Counted from the stretch's first letter, positions 1 through 7,896 are shown. The stretch is 11,054 nt of DNA from JAKBCQ01 sp021807585 (GCA_027325115.1 DAHWFG010000501.1:1-11054); one strand, 5' to 3'. The notes: a model not told the origin generated them from the sequence alone. A program made the numbers and translations.

Positions 1-27
1 CGTCCAGGCATTCGTGGCGCAGAGCTC

Positions 28-1572
28 GTGACGGCGGGACTGGACGATCCATCGACCGTCGAGGGTGGGCCGAAGCTCGTTCGCGCGCTCGGGCGGCTCG
101 ACGCGACGATGATCGTCATGGGCTCGATGATCGGTTCGGGCGTCTTCATCACTTCGGCCGAATCGTCCAAGCTCGTCGGCTCGCCGGGCTGGTTGCTCGC
201 GGCGTGGGGAATCGTCGGCGTGCTGACGATTTGCGGATCGATCTGCTGCGCCGAACTCGCAGCGATGACTCCTAAATCGGGGGGTCAATATGTTTTTATT
301 CGAGAGGCTTACGGGCGTCTGATCGGCTTCCTCTTCGGCTGGGCGACGTTCCTCGTGGTGCAAACCGGGACGATCGCCGCGGTCTCGGTGGCGTTCGCCA
401 AATTTCTGGCGGTCTTCGCGCCGATCGTCTCGGATAAAAAATATCTCGTGCGGCCGATCCATCTGGGATCACATTATGCGATCGCGCTTTCAACTCAACA
501 ACTCGCGGCGATCGGCGTAATCCTCACGCTCACGATCACCAATACGCGCGGGCTCAACATCGGGAAATGGATTCAAAATGTTTTCACGATTGCAAAGACC
601 GCGGCGCTCGCGGCTTTGATCGTGATCGGCCTTGGGTTCGGGATGAATCGATCGAGCGCCGCGTGGACGAGTTCCTGGTGGAACCCGGCGCAAAACGGCT
701 GGACGGCGGCGTCGGTCGCACCCGAGCTCGTCGGCCTGGGATCGCTCGCGTTCGTGATGATATTGGGTCAGGCGATGATCGGTCCCCTGTTTTCACAAAC
801 CGCGTGGAACAACGTGACGTTCACGGGAGGCGAGGTTCGCGATCCCGACCGAACGCTGCCGCGCGGGCTCATCCTCGGCTGCGCGTCGGTCGTGGCGCTT
901 TACTTATTGGCGAATCTTTCTTATGTCGTCGTGTTGCCGATCGAGGCGATTCAGCACGCCCCCCAGGAGCGTGTCGCGACCGCGGCGATGAACGCGATTT
1001 TGGGAGGGATCGGCGTGAAGGCGATGGCCGCGGCGATCCTCGTCTCGACGTTCGGCTGCGTCAACGGCCTGATTCTCGCGGGAGGACGCGTCTTCTACGC
1101 GATGGCGTGGGACGGGCTATTCTTCAAGGCCGCGGGAACGACCAACCGTAAACACGTCCCCGCGGTCGCGATCGTCGCCGGGGGCGTTTGGTCGATCCTC
1201 CTCACCCTCCCCGTCGTGCTCACAAAAAACGCGGCGACGGGCGCTTATTCTTACGGGAACCTATATGGACAATTGCTTGAATATATTATTCCAGCCGATT
1301 TAACGTTTTACGCGCTGATGATCGGCGCTTTAATCATTATGCGTTACAAGGCGCCCGCGGCGCGCAGGCCTTTCCGCGTTCCCCTTTACCCTTTGCCGGC
1401 GATCGTATATCTCGCGATCGCGCTCTTTCTCATCGTCGATTTTCTTTATCTCAAACCCAAAACCTCGGGGGTCGGCTTCGCGATCGTCGTCTCGGGAGTT
1501 CCGGTGTATCTTGTTTGGCGCGCAATCGGAATCCGCGCCCCCAAAATCGGCCCTCCCGGATCGGGCGATTAA
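28..1572 (+). CDS. APC-superfamily amino-acid permease
   Basis: Inner-membrane transporter of the amino acid-polyamine-organocation superfamily (TC 2.A.3), expected to move an amino acid or amine by proton symport or exchange; the substrate cannot be read from sequence. With the GTG at 28 it has 514 residues and about 12 hydrophobic segments. Visible family signatures are GSMIGSGVFI at residues 32-41 (broken first helix that binds substrate backbone), the ELAAMTPKSGGQYVF stretch at 76-90, GGEVRDPDRTLPRG at 267-280, GRVFYAMAWDGLFF at 353-366 and RPFRVPLYP at 447-455. No clear Shine-Dalgarno precedes the GTG, and the frame has no stop between base 1 and 28, so the real start may lie outside the window or at the ATG at 109. 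It converges with the SDR gene, 34 bases separating the two stops, with no visible terminator hairpin. The family call is firm; the start and substrate are not. Confidence 0.93.
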   Translation: MTAGLDDPSTVEGGPKLVRALGRLDATMIVMGSMIGSGVFITSAESSKLVGSPGWLLAAWGIVGVLTICGSICCAELAAMTPKSGGQYVFIREAYGRLIGFLFGWATFLVVQTGTIAAVSVAFAKFLAVFAPIVSDKKYLVRPIHLGSHYAIALSTQQLAAIGVILTLTITNTRGLNIGKWIQNVFTIAKTAALAALIVIGLGFGMNRSSAAWTSSWWNPAQNGWTAASVAPELVGLGSLAFVMILGQAMIGPLFSQTAWNNVTFTGGEVRDPDRTLPRGLILGCASVVALYLLANLSYVVVLPIEAIQHAPQERVATAAMNAILGGIGVKAMAAAILVSTFGCVNGLILAGGRVFYAMAWDGLFFKAAGTTNRKHVPAVAIVAGGVWSILLTLPVVLTKNAATGAYSYGNLYGQLLEYIIPADLTFYALMIGALIIMRYKAPAARRPFRVPLYPLPAIVYLAIALFLIVDFLYLKPKTSGVGFAIVVSGVPVYLVWRAIGIRAPKIGPPGSGD

Positions 1573-1606
1573 CCGAGCCTCAAACGTCAAACCAATCGCT
1601 TGTCGT

Positions 1607-2494
1607 TTATGTAGAGATGTTTATCATTTTTTCCGTTTCAATCGCCGCGGCGAGGCCGACGCCGATATCCGGGTATTTCAATTCGCGCATAAGCTCGTTG
1701 CGCAGCTTTCGATTCGACACGCGTTTGTTCGATTCCTCGCGCACGCTCTCGCGTGAATCGGCGTCGGGGGCTACGAAACGAGGCGCGGGAGCGCCGAGCA
1801 GCCGCGCGGCGAGCTCGTAATACTCGAACCTAAGCACCGGGCGATCGTCGCACGCGAGATAAACTCCGCTCGCCGCAACCGAATCAAACGCCGCGATCGC
1901 AGCCGCCGCTGCGTCGTCGATATGAATCACATTGAGCGTCCGATCGGGATCGCCGACGATCGGCTCGCCTCGAAGCAGACTCTCCTTGCGAATGATCCTT
2001 CCAGGACCATATAATCCCGCATATCTTAATATAACAATTCTACGATTTGTTTGCGATCCGAAGTTTAGTGCGATCGCCTCGGCCTCGAGACAAAGCGCTC
2101 CCGATTCGCGCGCCGGCTCGGTCGGCGAATCCTCGTTCACGGTCGACCCGTCGTTTTGGCCGTAAACTCCCGTCGAACTTGCATATACAATTGTTTTTGT
2201 ATTTTTATGAAGCTGATTAATCAGCGAGCGGAATCCGTCGATATAAACGGCGCGCATCGGTACGCGCGACGATCGATCGTATCCCGCCGAGCATAAAACG
2301 CGATCAGCCGCGGGGAGATCGGCGAGCGTGCTTTCCTGAACGAGATCGGCGAGAATCGGCTCGATCCCGATCCGCATCAGCTCGGCGAACTTATCGCGCG
2401 AGCGAGTCGTCCCGTAAACACGCTCCCCCCGGTCGACAAGAATCCGCGCGACCCGCCTTCCCAAAAAACCGCAGCCGACGATTAACGTACTCAT
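1607..2494 (-). CDS. Atypical SDR, YeeZ-like NAD(P)-dependent epimerase/oxidoreductase
   Basis: A 295-residue Rossmann-fold protein of the extended/atypical short-chain dehydrogenase group, resembling E. coli YeeZ. The dinucleotide-binding loop GCGFLG lies at residues 7-12. SSTGVYG at 106-112 corresponds to the epimerase serine strand, LRYAGLYGPGR at 157-167 and NVIHIDDAA at 188-196 to the substrate-side loops, and the tail NKRVSNRKLRNELM followed by a tyrosine-proline pair is typical of YeeZ-like proteins. The catalytic YxxxK is absent: the expected place (about 131-139) reads SGALCLEAE. This is usual in atypical SDRs and makes the reaction unknown; a classical UDP-sugar epimerase activity should not be assumed. 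The ATG at 2494 follows the ruvX stop by 15 bases, with only a weak AAGAAA-like ribosome site, so it is probably the last gene of the manC-ruvX operon. Residues 92-105 use almost only A/T-ending codons, unlike their surroundings. Confidence 0.85.
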   Translation of the reverse strand: MSTLIVGCGFLGRRVARILVDRGERVYGTTRSRDKFAELMRIGIEPILADLVQESTLADLPAADRVLCSAGYDRSSRVPMRAVYIDGFRSLINQLHKNTKTIVYASSTGVYGQNDGSTVNEDSPTEPARESGALCLEAEAIALNFGSQTNRRIVILRYAGLYGPGRIIRKESLLRGEPIVGDPDRTLNVIHIDDAAAAAIAAFDSVAASGVYLACDDRPVLRFEYYELAARLLGAPAPRFVAPDADSRESVREESNKRVSNRKLRNELMRELKYPDIGVGLAAAIETEKMINIST

Positions 2495-2509
2495 GTCTAT
2501 TATTTCTTT

Positions 2510-2983
2510 TTAATCATCGAGCGATCGTTCCAACGCATCTGAAGAGTCTTGTGCGTTGCATTCCGGCGTATCGAGATAGCTTTGGAGGATCTCGCGGGCG
2601 GCGATCCGATCGCGTTGATTGCGCCGTTTCGAATGCTTGACGTTCGCGCCGCGGAGGACCTCCTCGGCCTCGACCGACGAATACCGTTCGTCGTGAAAGA
2701 CGACCGGAAGCCCCGTAACGCTCGCGAGCCAATTTCCCCAATCGCGCGCCCGCTTCGCCGACGCCCCCTCCCCCCCGCTCGCCTGAACGGGCAGGCCGAC
2801 GACGAGGCGATCGATCGCGTACTCGGCGACAAGCGCGCAAAAATGCTCGGCGTCGCGAGCGGGGGTCTTCCGTTCATACGTTTCAATCGGCATCGCGATT
2901 CGCCGCTCGCTGTCGCCGAACGCAACCCCCGCGCGCCGAGTCCCGTAATCGAGACCGAGCAAATTTTCCACACGCGCCTTCAT
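2510..2983 (-). CDS. ruvX: Putative Holliday junction resolvase RuvX (YqgF family)
   Basis: A 157-residue RNase H-fold protein of the YqgF/RuvX family, a cytoplasmic housekeeping nuclease linked to Holliday-junction resolution and, in E. coli, to processing of the 5' end of pre-16S rRNA. The family motifs are complete: LGLDYGTRRAGVAFGD at residues 9-24 with acidic residue D12, VVGLP at 61-65 followed by a G-rich SGGEG, the HDER element at 97-100, and DRIAAREILQSYL at 125-137 with D125. The length is slightly above the usual 135-150 because of an acidic-polar tail after residue 138. The ATG at 2983 has no clear Shine-Dalgarno; a GTG four codons later (2971) is preceded by AAGG and is an alternative start. 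It lies 47 bases after the manC stop and 15 before the SDR start, all on the same strand. Two other long frames over this region are shadows. Confidence 0.93.
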   Translation of the reverse strand: MKARVENLLGLDYGTRRAGVAFGDSERRIAMPIETYERKTPARDAEHFCALVAEYAIDRLVVGLPVQASGGEGASAKRARDWGNWLASVTGLPVVFHDERYSSVEAEEVLRGANVKHSKRRNQRDRIAAREILQSYLDTPECNAQDSSDALERSLDD

Positions 2984-3030
2984 ATGAAATTCATCGAAGA
3001 TATATATCTGGATTCAAGAGAACATCCTCA

Positions 3031-4110
3031 CTAAAGCATATCGCCGAATCCCGCTCGATCGAGCCCCTCGACGAGCTTCTTAAGATGATCGAGCTTATCC
3101 TTACGCGCGATCAAAGTCGCCCCTCCCGACCTCACGATCACCACGTCGTCGAGCCCGAGCGTCGCGATCAGGCCGTCGTCGTCGTTCACCACGATCGCGT
3201 TCGTCGTATCGACCGCGTAAACCTTCCCCTGAAGGATATTGCCATTCGAATCGGGAGGTTGCAGCTCTTTCAGAGCTCGCCAGTCGCCGACGTCGTTCCA
3301 ATCATAAACGACCTCGAGAACCTTTACCCCTTTCGCCTTCTCCATCACCGCCTTATCGATCGGGATTCGTTCGAGTGTCGGGAAGATTGACATCAATACC
3401 TTTTGCTCGTCGGCGGATCCGATCGCCGCGCCGATTTGTTCGAGGCCGCGCGCCAGCTCGGGGCGATGTTCGGCGAGCGCGTCGAGGATCGTTTTGGCGC
3501 GCCAAACGAAGATCCCCGAATTCCAGAAGAACCGACCCGACGCCGTAAACGCCTCGGCGGTCGCGCGATCGGGCTTCTCACGAAACTGAACGACCGCGTG
3601 CATCGGCACGCCAAGCGGCTCGCCGATCGGCTCGCCGCGTTCAATGTATCCATATCCCGTCTCGGGACGCGTCGGGACGATGCCGAACGTGACGAACGAT
3701 CGGGGATCGGCTTCGATCACCTCGGCAGCGGCGAGCACGGTGCGGAGGAATCGATCGGCCGGCTTGATCATATGATCCGCAGGCATAACGATCATCGTCG
3801 CGTGGGGATCGAGCCGATGAATCCGCCGAGCCGCCAGCCCGACGCACGCCGCGGTATCGCGCGGGCACGGCTCGGCGACGACGTTCGCAGCGGGGATCTC
3901 GGCGAGTTGATCGCGCACCGCGCCCGCCTGATCCGCTCCCGTGATCACGAACACGCGGTCGTGAGGAACGATCGGAGCGATCCGATCGACCGTCTGCTGA
4001 AGCATCGACCGGTCGCCGTAAAGCCTGAGCAACTGCTTGGGACGGTCGCGACGGCTCTTGGGCCAAAATCGCGTCCCGCTACCGCCCGCCATAATCACGG
4101 CATGAAGCAT
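3031..4110 (-). CDS. manC: Mannose-1-phosphate guanylyltransferase
   Basis: Cytoplasmic nucleotidyltransferase making GDP-mannose from GTP and mannose 1-phosphate, the donor for mannose- and fucose-containing glycans. It has 359 residues, the length of the single-domain enzyme without a fused phosphomannose isomerase. Motifs in order: the nucleotide loop AGGSGTRFWPKSR at 8-20, RPKQ at 23-26, EPCPRDTAA at 80-88, the metal-binding PADH at 110-113, TGYGYIE at 151-157, FWNSGIFVW at 195-203, IDKAVMEK at 251-258 and DWNDVGDW at 270-277. I chose the ATG at 4110 because the conserved first strand (MLHAVIMAGG) begins there; the frame stays open to 4242 but that 44-residue arginine- and tryptophan-rich extension is unlike the family. 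The ribosome site is weak (TGAGA). The gene ends with TAG directly followed by TGA and probably heads an operon with ruvX and the SDR gene. Confidence 0.95.
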   Translation of the reverse strand: MLHAVIMAGGSGTRFWPKSRRDRPKQLLRLYGDRSMLQQTVDRIAPIVPHDRVFVITGADQAGAVRDQLAEIPAANVVAEPCPRDTAACVGLAARRIHRLDPHATMIVMPADHMIKPADRFLRTVLAAAEVIEADPRSFVTFGIVPTRPETGYGYIERGEPIGEPLGVPMHAVVQFREKPDRATAEAFTASGRFFWNSGIFVWRAKTILDALAEHRPELARGLEQIGAAIGSADEQKVLMSIFPTLERIPIDKAVMEKAKGVKVLEVVYDWNDVGDWRALKELQPPDSNGNILQGKVYAVDTTNAIVVNDDDGLIATLGLDDVVIVRSGGATLIARKDKLDHLKKLVEGLDRAGFGDML

Positions 4111-4341
4111 GCGAATCTCACGGATACCTCTCGGTGCAAAATCACGATCGCCGCACGAGACGATCATCGAACGCCACAACGCTCGACGCCACAAGCATAG
4201 AACGCGCGACCGTGCGATGAAAGGCCAACCGCGATCGCGCACATTTTGAACCCAAGGATCATTTCATGCAAATAATTAATATTAATCATGTCGTGATATA
4301 TTTATAATACCAATCTCGCCGAATCGTCGAGCTCATGACGA
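4111..4341. promoter_or_regulatory. Intergenic control region upstream of manC
   Basis: These 231 bases separate the stop of the HEVAH protein gene from the manC start, both on the minus strand, and I see no gene in them. The part nearest manC is GC-rich; 4255-4310 is strikingly AT-rich. On the minus strand TTGCAT and CAAAAT stand 17 bases apart within about 4240-4270, a weak sigma-70-like pair. The spacer length, the AT-rich block and the palindrome at 4272-4289 suggest that manC has its own promoter and is not simply read through from the upstream genes. This is inference; no promoter can be assigned with certainty. Confidence 0.4.
4272..4289. promoter_or_regulatory. 18-base near-palindrome, possible operator
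   Basis: ATAATTAAT followed by ATTAATCAT forms a 9+9 inverted repeat with one mismatch. Its core, ATTAATATTAAT at 4275-4286, is a perfect 12-base palindrome. It lies about 160 bases before the manC ATG in the AT-rich part of the spacer. The symmetry fits a dimeric repressor or activator site, but AT-only palindromes arise readily by chance in AT-rich DNA, and I cannot name a binding protein. Confidence 0.3.
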
Positions 4342-6351
4342 TCATGTCTTTATTCTATCTGTTTGTTTAGTGTTCCGATTCGATGCAAATAAAAGCGCGA
4401 TTCCCCCGCCGAGCGAGACGATTCCGCATCCAAGTGGAATCAAAAACCAGTCGGCGAACGATTCGGATTCTTGATCGAACCGATCGGGTTCGGCGACGGT
4501 TTCGCCGCGTGGACCGTCGAGCAACGCCTCGAGATTGAACTCGTCTTCGGCGACGGGTCCAAAACGACGCTCGACGACCGTCTCCCGCATCGACGAGTGC
4601 GATCCGTCGGGATTTGTCGCCGAAACCTTGTAATCGCGCGGAACGGGTACGCCTTCGTGCCGATCGTAACCGATCTCTCCGTGCGATGTTCCGCCGCGAG
4701 GGTCTTCGGTTTCGATCGATCGCGCCGCGAAATCGTCGTCGACCGATAAGACGACCGTCATCGAGCGCCAAGGGACGTCGTCGCTCTGAGTTCGGTCTTC
4801 CAATCGAACGCGGACGAAATGTCGTTCCCCCTCCGAGTAGCGTTCCAGCTTCGTCACGATGAACGCGGAAGCGTCGACGCGGAATCTCATCTCATCACTG
4901 ATCTCCAGCAGCAACGCCGCGGTCTTGACGAAAAATGCACCGCGATCGATCGTGGCGAGCATGCGCCGATACGATTGCTCGGGCGTCGCCTTCTTATCGA
5001 CCTTTATCGTCCATCGAGAGCCCGTTCGCCTGCGATCGGCCGCGATCGACCGCTCGGGATCAGCGATCAAAGCCTCGCCTGATTCCTTCCAGGTTCGACT
5101 CCAATACGCATACGCCCCCGATCGCGCGTAACGAAAGCGCATATCGTATTCCTTCGTTTTTCCCCCCGCGTTATTAATAGAATTATGCCTATCAATTGTT
5201 ATCTTAACATTTTGATAAGGGATGAGCAGGCGATCCGCGGCGATCAAGTATTCGTTTAAGAACGCGCGCCAAGCCGCGGGGTCGACTTGTGGGCCGAGTG
5301 CGAGCCGCTCGAGCCGATACCGCGATTCGGAACCGACCGCGTCGGTGATCCGCTTCATATCGGCCTGATACGCCGCGTCGAGATCGTCGATATCGACGCC
5401 GAGAATGCGCTTGCAATCGTTTCTGAATGTCCCCCGCCGCGCCGTCGCGTACAGCTTCAAGAACTTCTCCGGCCCGTATTGCTTCAGCAGATAATCGACG
5501 AGGAGCGCTCCCTGGCTGTAAACCGGAGCGTCGTGTCGGCCGTACCAATCGGGACCGATCAGCTCGCCTAGCGTGAGAAATCGACCCATGTCTTGATCCT
5601 CACGCGCGCTTAACGCCTGAACGACGCGATCATGGCCGCTGTTCGCCTCGGCCCAGCCCTCGCACAAAAGCGCGGGAGGATCTCCCACTCCCGAACACGC
5701 CAGGTTGATCACGCAATGCGCGACTTCGTGGCGATCAAGATAATCCAACGAGCCCCCGTTGTTCATCACTTTTTTGGCGGGTTCGCTTCCCATGCAAAGG
5801 CCGAAGATCGCCTTGCCTTGCATGCCCAAGATCGGCCCGCGCATCCAATGAACGCGCGCCGAGTTCGTTACGCCAAGCCGCGCTTCAATCTCACGAACAT
5901 GTCGATCCATCGCCTCAACCTGTTCTCGAGCCAAGGCGAAGGGGGTCGAGATCATCACCACCTTCGAGCCCTCGGTACGCGCCGGATAGCGGAACCGCGC
6001 TTCGAGATCAAAAACCGACTCCCCCAACGGGATCAATAAATCAAGTAGCAAGTCGTGATTGATCTGACGCGTGAACGCGGCTTTCAAACCGTAGACGATA
6101 TGCGCCGACATGAACCAGAGCGGCGCCGCGCCGAGCATCAGCAAGGTCAAGGCGCGACGCCGATCGCGTCCGCGGATCAGATTCCGCGCGGCGATCACGA
6201 CGAGCGCGATCCCCGCGCCGATCATCGTCGCCGGCGCGGGAATCAACAGCAAGAAATGCGGGTGCGGAACGCCGCCGAGCAACAGCCCGAGCATCAGCGC
6301 AATCACGACTAGCCACGCCGTCCAAACCAGAACCGCGGTTCGAGCGAGCAT
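4342..6351 (-). CDS. Membrane-anchored gluzincin-like metalloprotease of unknown family
   Basis: A 669-residue protein I cannot assign to a named family. Three hydrophobic segments (about residues 6-27, 33-55, 68-88) are followed by a large soluble part and a last segment at about 636-656 with a short basic tail. The basic loop GRDRRR at 61-66 between segments 2 and 3 puts the soluble part outside the cytoplasm. HEVAH at 208-212 is a zinc-binding HExxH; CEGWAE at 230-235 supplies the probable third ligand E231, 19 residues on, as in gluzincins (clan MA). YSQGALLVDYLLKQYG at 278-293 matches the helix that follows in MA-type domains. Residues about 380-612 look beta-rich and carry no motif I recognise. 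The ATG at 6351 has a good ribosome site, AGAGGAT. It lies 56 bases behind the UDPGP gene. Active protease is likely from the motif but untested; substrate unknown. Confidence 0.8.
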   Translation of the reverse strand: MLARTAVLVWTAWLVVIALMLGLLLGGVPHPHFLLLIPAPATMIGAGIALVVIAARNLIRGRDRRRALTLLMLGAAPLWFMSAHIVYGLKAAFTRQINHDLLLDLLIPLGESVFDLEARFRYPARTEGSKVVMISTPFALAREQVEAMDRHVREIEARLGVTNSARVHWMRGPILGMQGKAIFGLCMGSEPAKKVMNNGGSLDYLDRHEVAHCVINLACSGVGDPPALLCEGWAEANSGHDRVVQALSAREDQDMGRFLTLGELIGPDWYGRHDAPVYSQGALLVDYLLKQYGPEKFLKLYATARRGTFRNDCKRILGVDIDDLDAAYQADMKRITDAVGSESRYRLERLALGPQVDPAAWRAFLNEYLIAADRLLIPYQNVKITIDRHNSINNAGGKTKEYDMRFRYARSGAYAYWSRTWKESGEALIADPERSIAADRRRTGSRWTIKVDKKATPEQSYRRMLATIDRGAFFVKTAALLLEISDEMRFRVDASAFIVTKLERYSEGERHFVRVRLEDRTQSDDVPWRSMTVVLSVDDDFAARSIETEDPRGGTSHGEIGYDRHEGVPVPRDYKVSATNPDGSHSSMRETVVERRFGPVAEDEFNLEALLDGPRGETVAEPDRFDQESESFADWFLIPLGCGIVSLGGGIALLFASNRNTKQTDRIKT

Positions 6352-6407
6352 CGTGATCCTCTGACCTAAGTCGTAGCGACGATTGTCGATGGACGAGTAT
6401 CGATGCG

Positions 6408-7859
6408 CTACTCGCGCAAGTCAAGCGGTTTATTCACGACGAGCCCGGGCTCGATCTTCGACTTCAACTCCGAAGCCGAGTGAGCGAACAACGGGCTGAT
6501 CTCGATGTCGAACGGAATCGAACCGTCGGCGGAACGTTCGACGCGAGCCCCGGCGCCCTCGAGCCAGCCCGCGAACAGCTCGGTCATCCGCGCCCGCACC
6601 GTCGCGGGAGAATCGGGCCCCGTCGCGTTCTTGAGCGGCTCGAACTCGACCGAACGGTCGGTCTCGACCAACACCGATCGCTCGGCGAGCGGCAACGTGT
6701 CAAAAATGAACGACTCGAACTTGATCGCGTTCGGAGCGTCCGGAACAATCAATATCCCTTTATCATCGATATATTGGACTTTTTTTACCGCTCGATGGAA
6801 CGGAAGCTCGATCGAAGCCGCCGCCAGGCGTTCCAAAAAGGATCGCTCGAACAGATGAACCGCGATCGATCCCGCCCAATGCCGCAGCGATCCGTCGGGC
6901 TCGCGCTCCTCGCCGAGCCTCGCGGGAAGGTCGGAATATTCGATCACCCTCAGACCGCCGTCATACTCGACGACCACGCCGAGCTTCTCGTCGGGCTGAA
7001 TCTTCTCGATCACCTTGAACGACGCCTCGGCGTTCGCCTGAAGATGCGGCCCGATGAACGACGGATCGGCGATCTTCACCATCGGATTATCTACTTGAAA
7101 ATAAAAGATCGTGTCGATCCCAAGCCGCGCCATTTCGTCGAGCGGGCTCGTATTCCCCTCCGATCCCGCCGCGGCGAGAGCCGCCAAAGTGCCGCCGTGC
7201 CCCGACGGACTGAGCGCGATCCTTCCCTTCTCGGCGAGCAACACCTTACCCGATTCGCGATCGACCGCGGGCAAACGACCCTGCTCGAATATCCGCACGT
7301 GCTCAAGCCCGAATTGACGGTTCCGACGCCAAAACGCGTCGGTCGCGTTCGTATTCTCAGGGCTCGTCATCATATATAATGGAACACATTTACCGAACTT
7401 CCGACTCACCGCGGCGATCTTCTCGGCGTGAATCTGGAAAAGCGACGCGTTCGACACCGCGCCGATCGGGTAACACCCCTTCGGTCCGTCGAAGCCAAGC
7501 CGCGTCCCCTGCCCTCCCGCGACGAGAACGACCGCGACCGTGCCCGCGGAAAGCGCCGAGGCGCCGATCTCACACGCGATCCGACGCGTCGATCGCTCGG
7601 CGTCGGTCCTCGGCAACCGCTCGACCCGAGGCGGCCGTATCCGCTCAAAATCCAGCTCGAATTCCACTCGATCGGGCTTTCGAACAAACGCGTCGATCAA
7701 TCGATCGATCTGAGCCCAATCGATCGCGTCGATCTCTTGCTTGAGCTTCGCTCGATCAAGCTCGCCGAGCTCGTCCCAAAAGCGAACCACGTGCTCCTGG
7801 CCATACCGTGCCAGGCGATCGACCAATTCGGCGGCAGCGGGCATTCCAAACGACTCCAA
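6408..7859 (-). CDS. UDPGP-family nucleotide-sugar pyrophosphorylase (UAP-like)
   Basis: Cytoplasmic uridylyltransferase of the eukaryote-type UDPGP family, closest in motif style to UDP-N-acetylglucosamine pyrophosphorylase (UAP1); it should join UTP to a sugar 1-phosphate, probably GlcNAc-1-P, possibly glucose-1-P. The 483 residues carry a helical amino end, the nucleotide loop GGQGTRLGFDGPKG at 115-128, SPSGHGG at 217-223, the QVDNP metal/uridine element at 255-259 and NAIKFESFIFD at 377-387, the UAP-type sugar-side motif. Two starts compete. TTG at 7859 has GAGGAA only a few bases upstream. ATG at 7844 (residue 6) has GGAG 9 bases upstream and would suit a transcript starting just after the TATAAT at 7869-7874. 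It follows the metallo-hydrolase stop by 37 bases and precedes the HEVAH protein gene by 56, all on one strand, so the three may be cotranscribed. Family call firm; exact sugar not. Confidence 0.9.
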   Translation of the reverse strand: MESFGMPAAAELVDRLARYGQEHVVRFWDELGELDRAKLKQEIDAIDWAQIDRLIDAFVRKPDRVEFELDFERIRPPRVERLPRTDAERSTRRIACEIGASALSAGTVAVVLVAGGQGTRLGFDGPKGCYPIGAVSNASLFQIHAEKIAAVSRKFGKCVPLYMMTSPENTNATDAFWRRNRQFGLEHVRIFEQGRLPAVDRESGKVLLAEKGRIALSPSGHGGTLAALAAAGSEGNTSPLDEMARLGIDTIFYFQVDNPMVKIADPSFIGPHLQANAEASFKVIEKIQPDEKLGVVVEYDGGLRVIEYSDLPARLGEEREPDGSLRHWAGSIAVHLFERSFLERLAAASIELPFHRAVKKVQYIDDKGILIVPDAPNAIKFESFIFDTLPLAERSVLVETDRSVEFEPLKNATGPDSPATVRARMTELFAGWLEGAGARVERSADGSIPFDIEISPLFAHSASELKSKIEPGLVVNKPLDLRE

Positions 7860-7868
7860 TATTCCTCG

Positions 7869-7874
7869 ATTATA
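7869..7874 (-). promoter_or_regulatory. Candidate -10 box for the UDPGP gene
   Basis: A perfect TATAAT lies on the minus strand in the 37-base gap before the UDPGP gene. A TTGAAC is present at 7895-7900, but at 20 bases the spacing is longer than ideal and it overlaps the stop of the preceding gene. If used, transcription would begin near 7862, almost at the TTG start, which would favour translation from the ATG at 7844. The same 11-base context, CTTATAATCGA, recurs upstream of the metallo-hydrolase gene. Confidence 0.3.
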
Positions 7875-7896
7875 AGCGAGAAACGCCTACGCGCGT

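Noticed and set aside
567..1151. A 194-codon frame inside the permease gene
   Set aside because: Arginine- and aspartate-rich shadow of the permease reading frame with no recognisable features.
3403..4200. A 265-codon plus-strand frame antisense to manC
   Set aside because: Low-complexity arginine/aspartate-rich translation, opposite a confidently identified manC.
4111..4242. Amino-terminal extension of ManC to the ATG at 4242
   Set aside because: ManC proteins begin directly at the first beta strand before the GGSGTRFWP loop; the extra 44 residues do not resemble the family.
4334..4346. Small perfect hairpin CATGA-CGA-TCATG at the end of the HEVAH protein gene as a terminator
   Set aside because: The stem is only five pairs, overlaps the stop codon and has no following T run on the minus strand.
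6480..7379. A 299-codon plus-strand frame antisense to the UDPGP gene
   Set aside because: Its product is arginine-rich with no domain character, and it is wholly covered by a gene with complete family motifs; long antisense frames are expected in this GC-rich DNA.
7697..7737. Repeated CGATCGAT-type words as a repeat element or origin boxes
   Set aside because: They lie within coding sequence and simply encode the recurring Ile-Asp-Arg residues with the favoured gat and cg codons.
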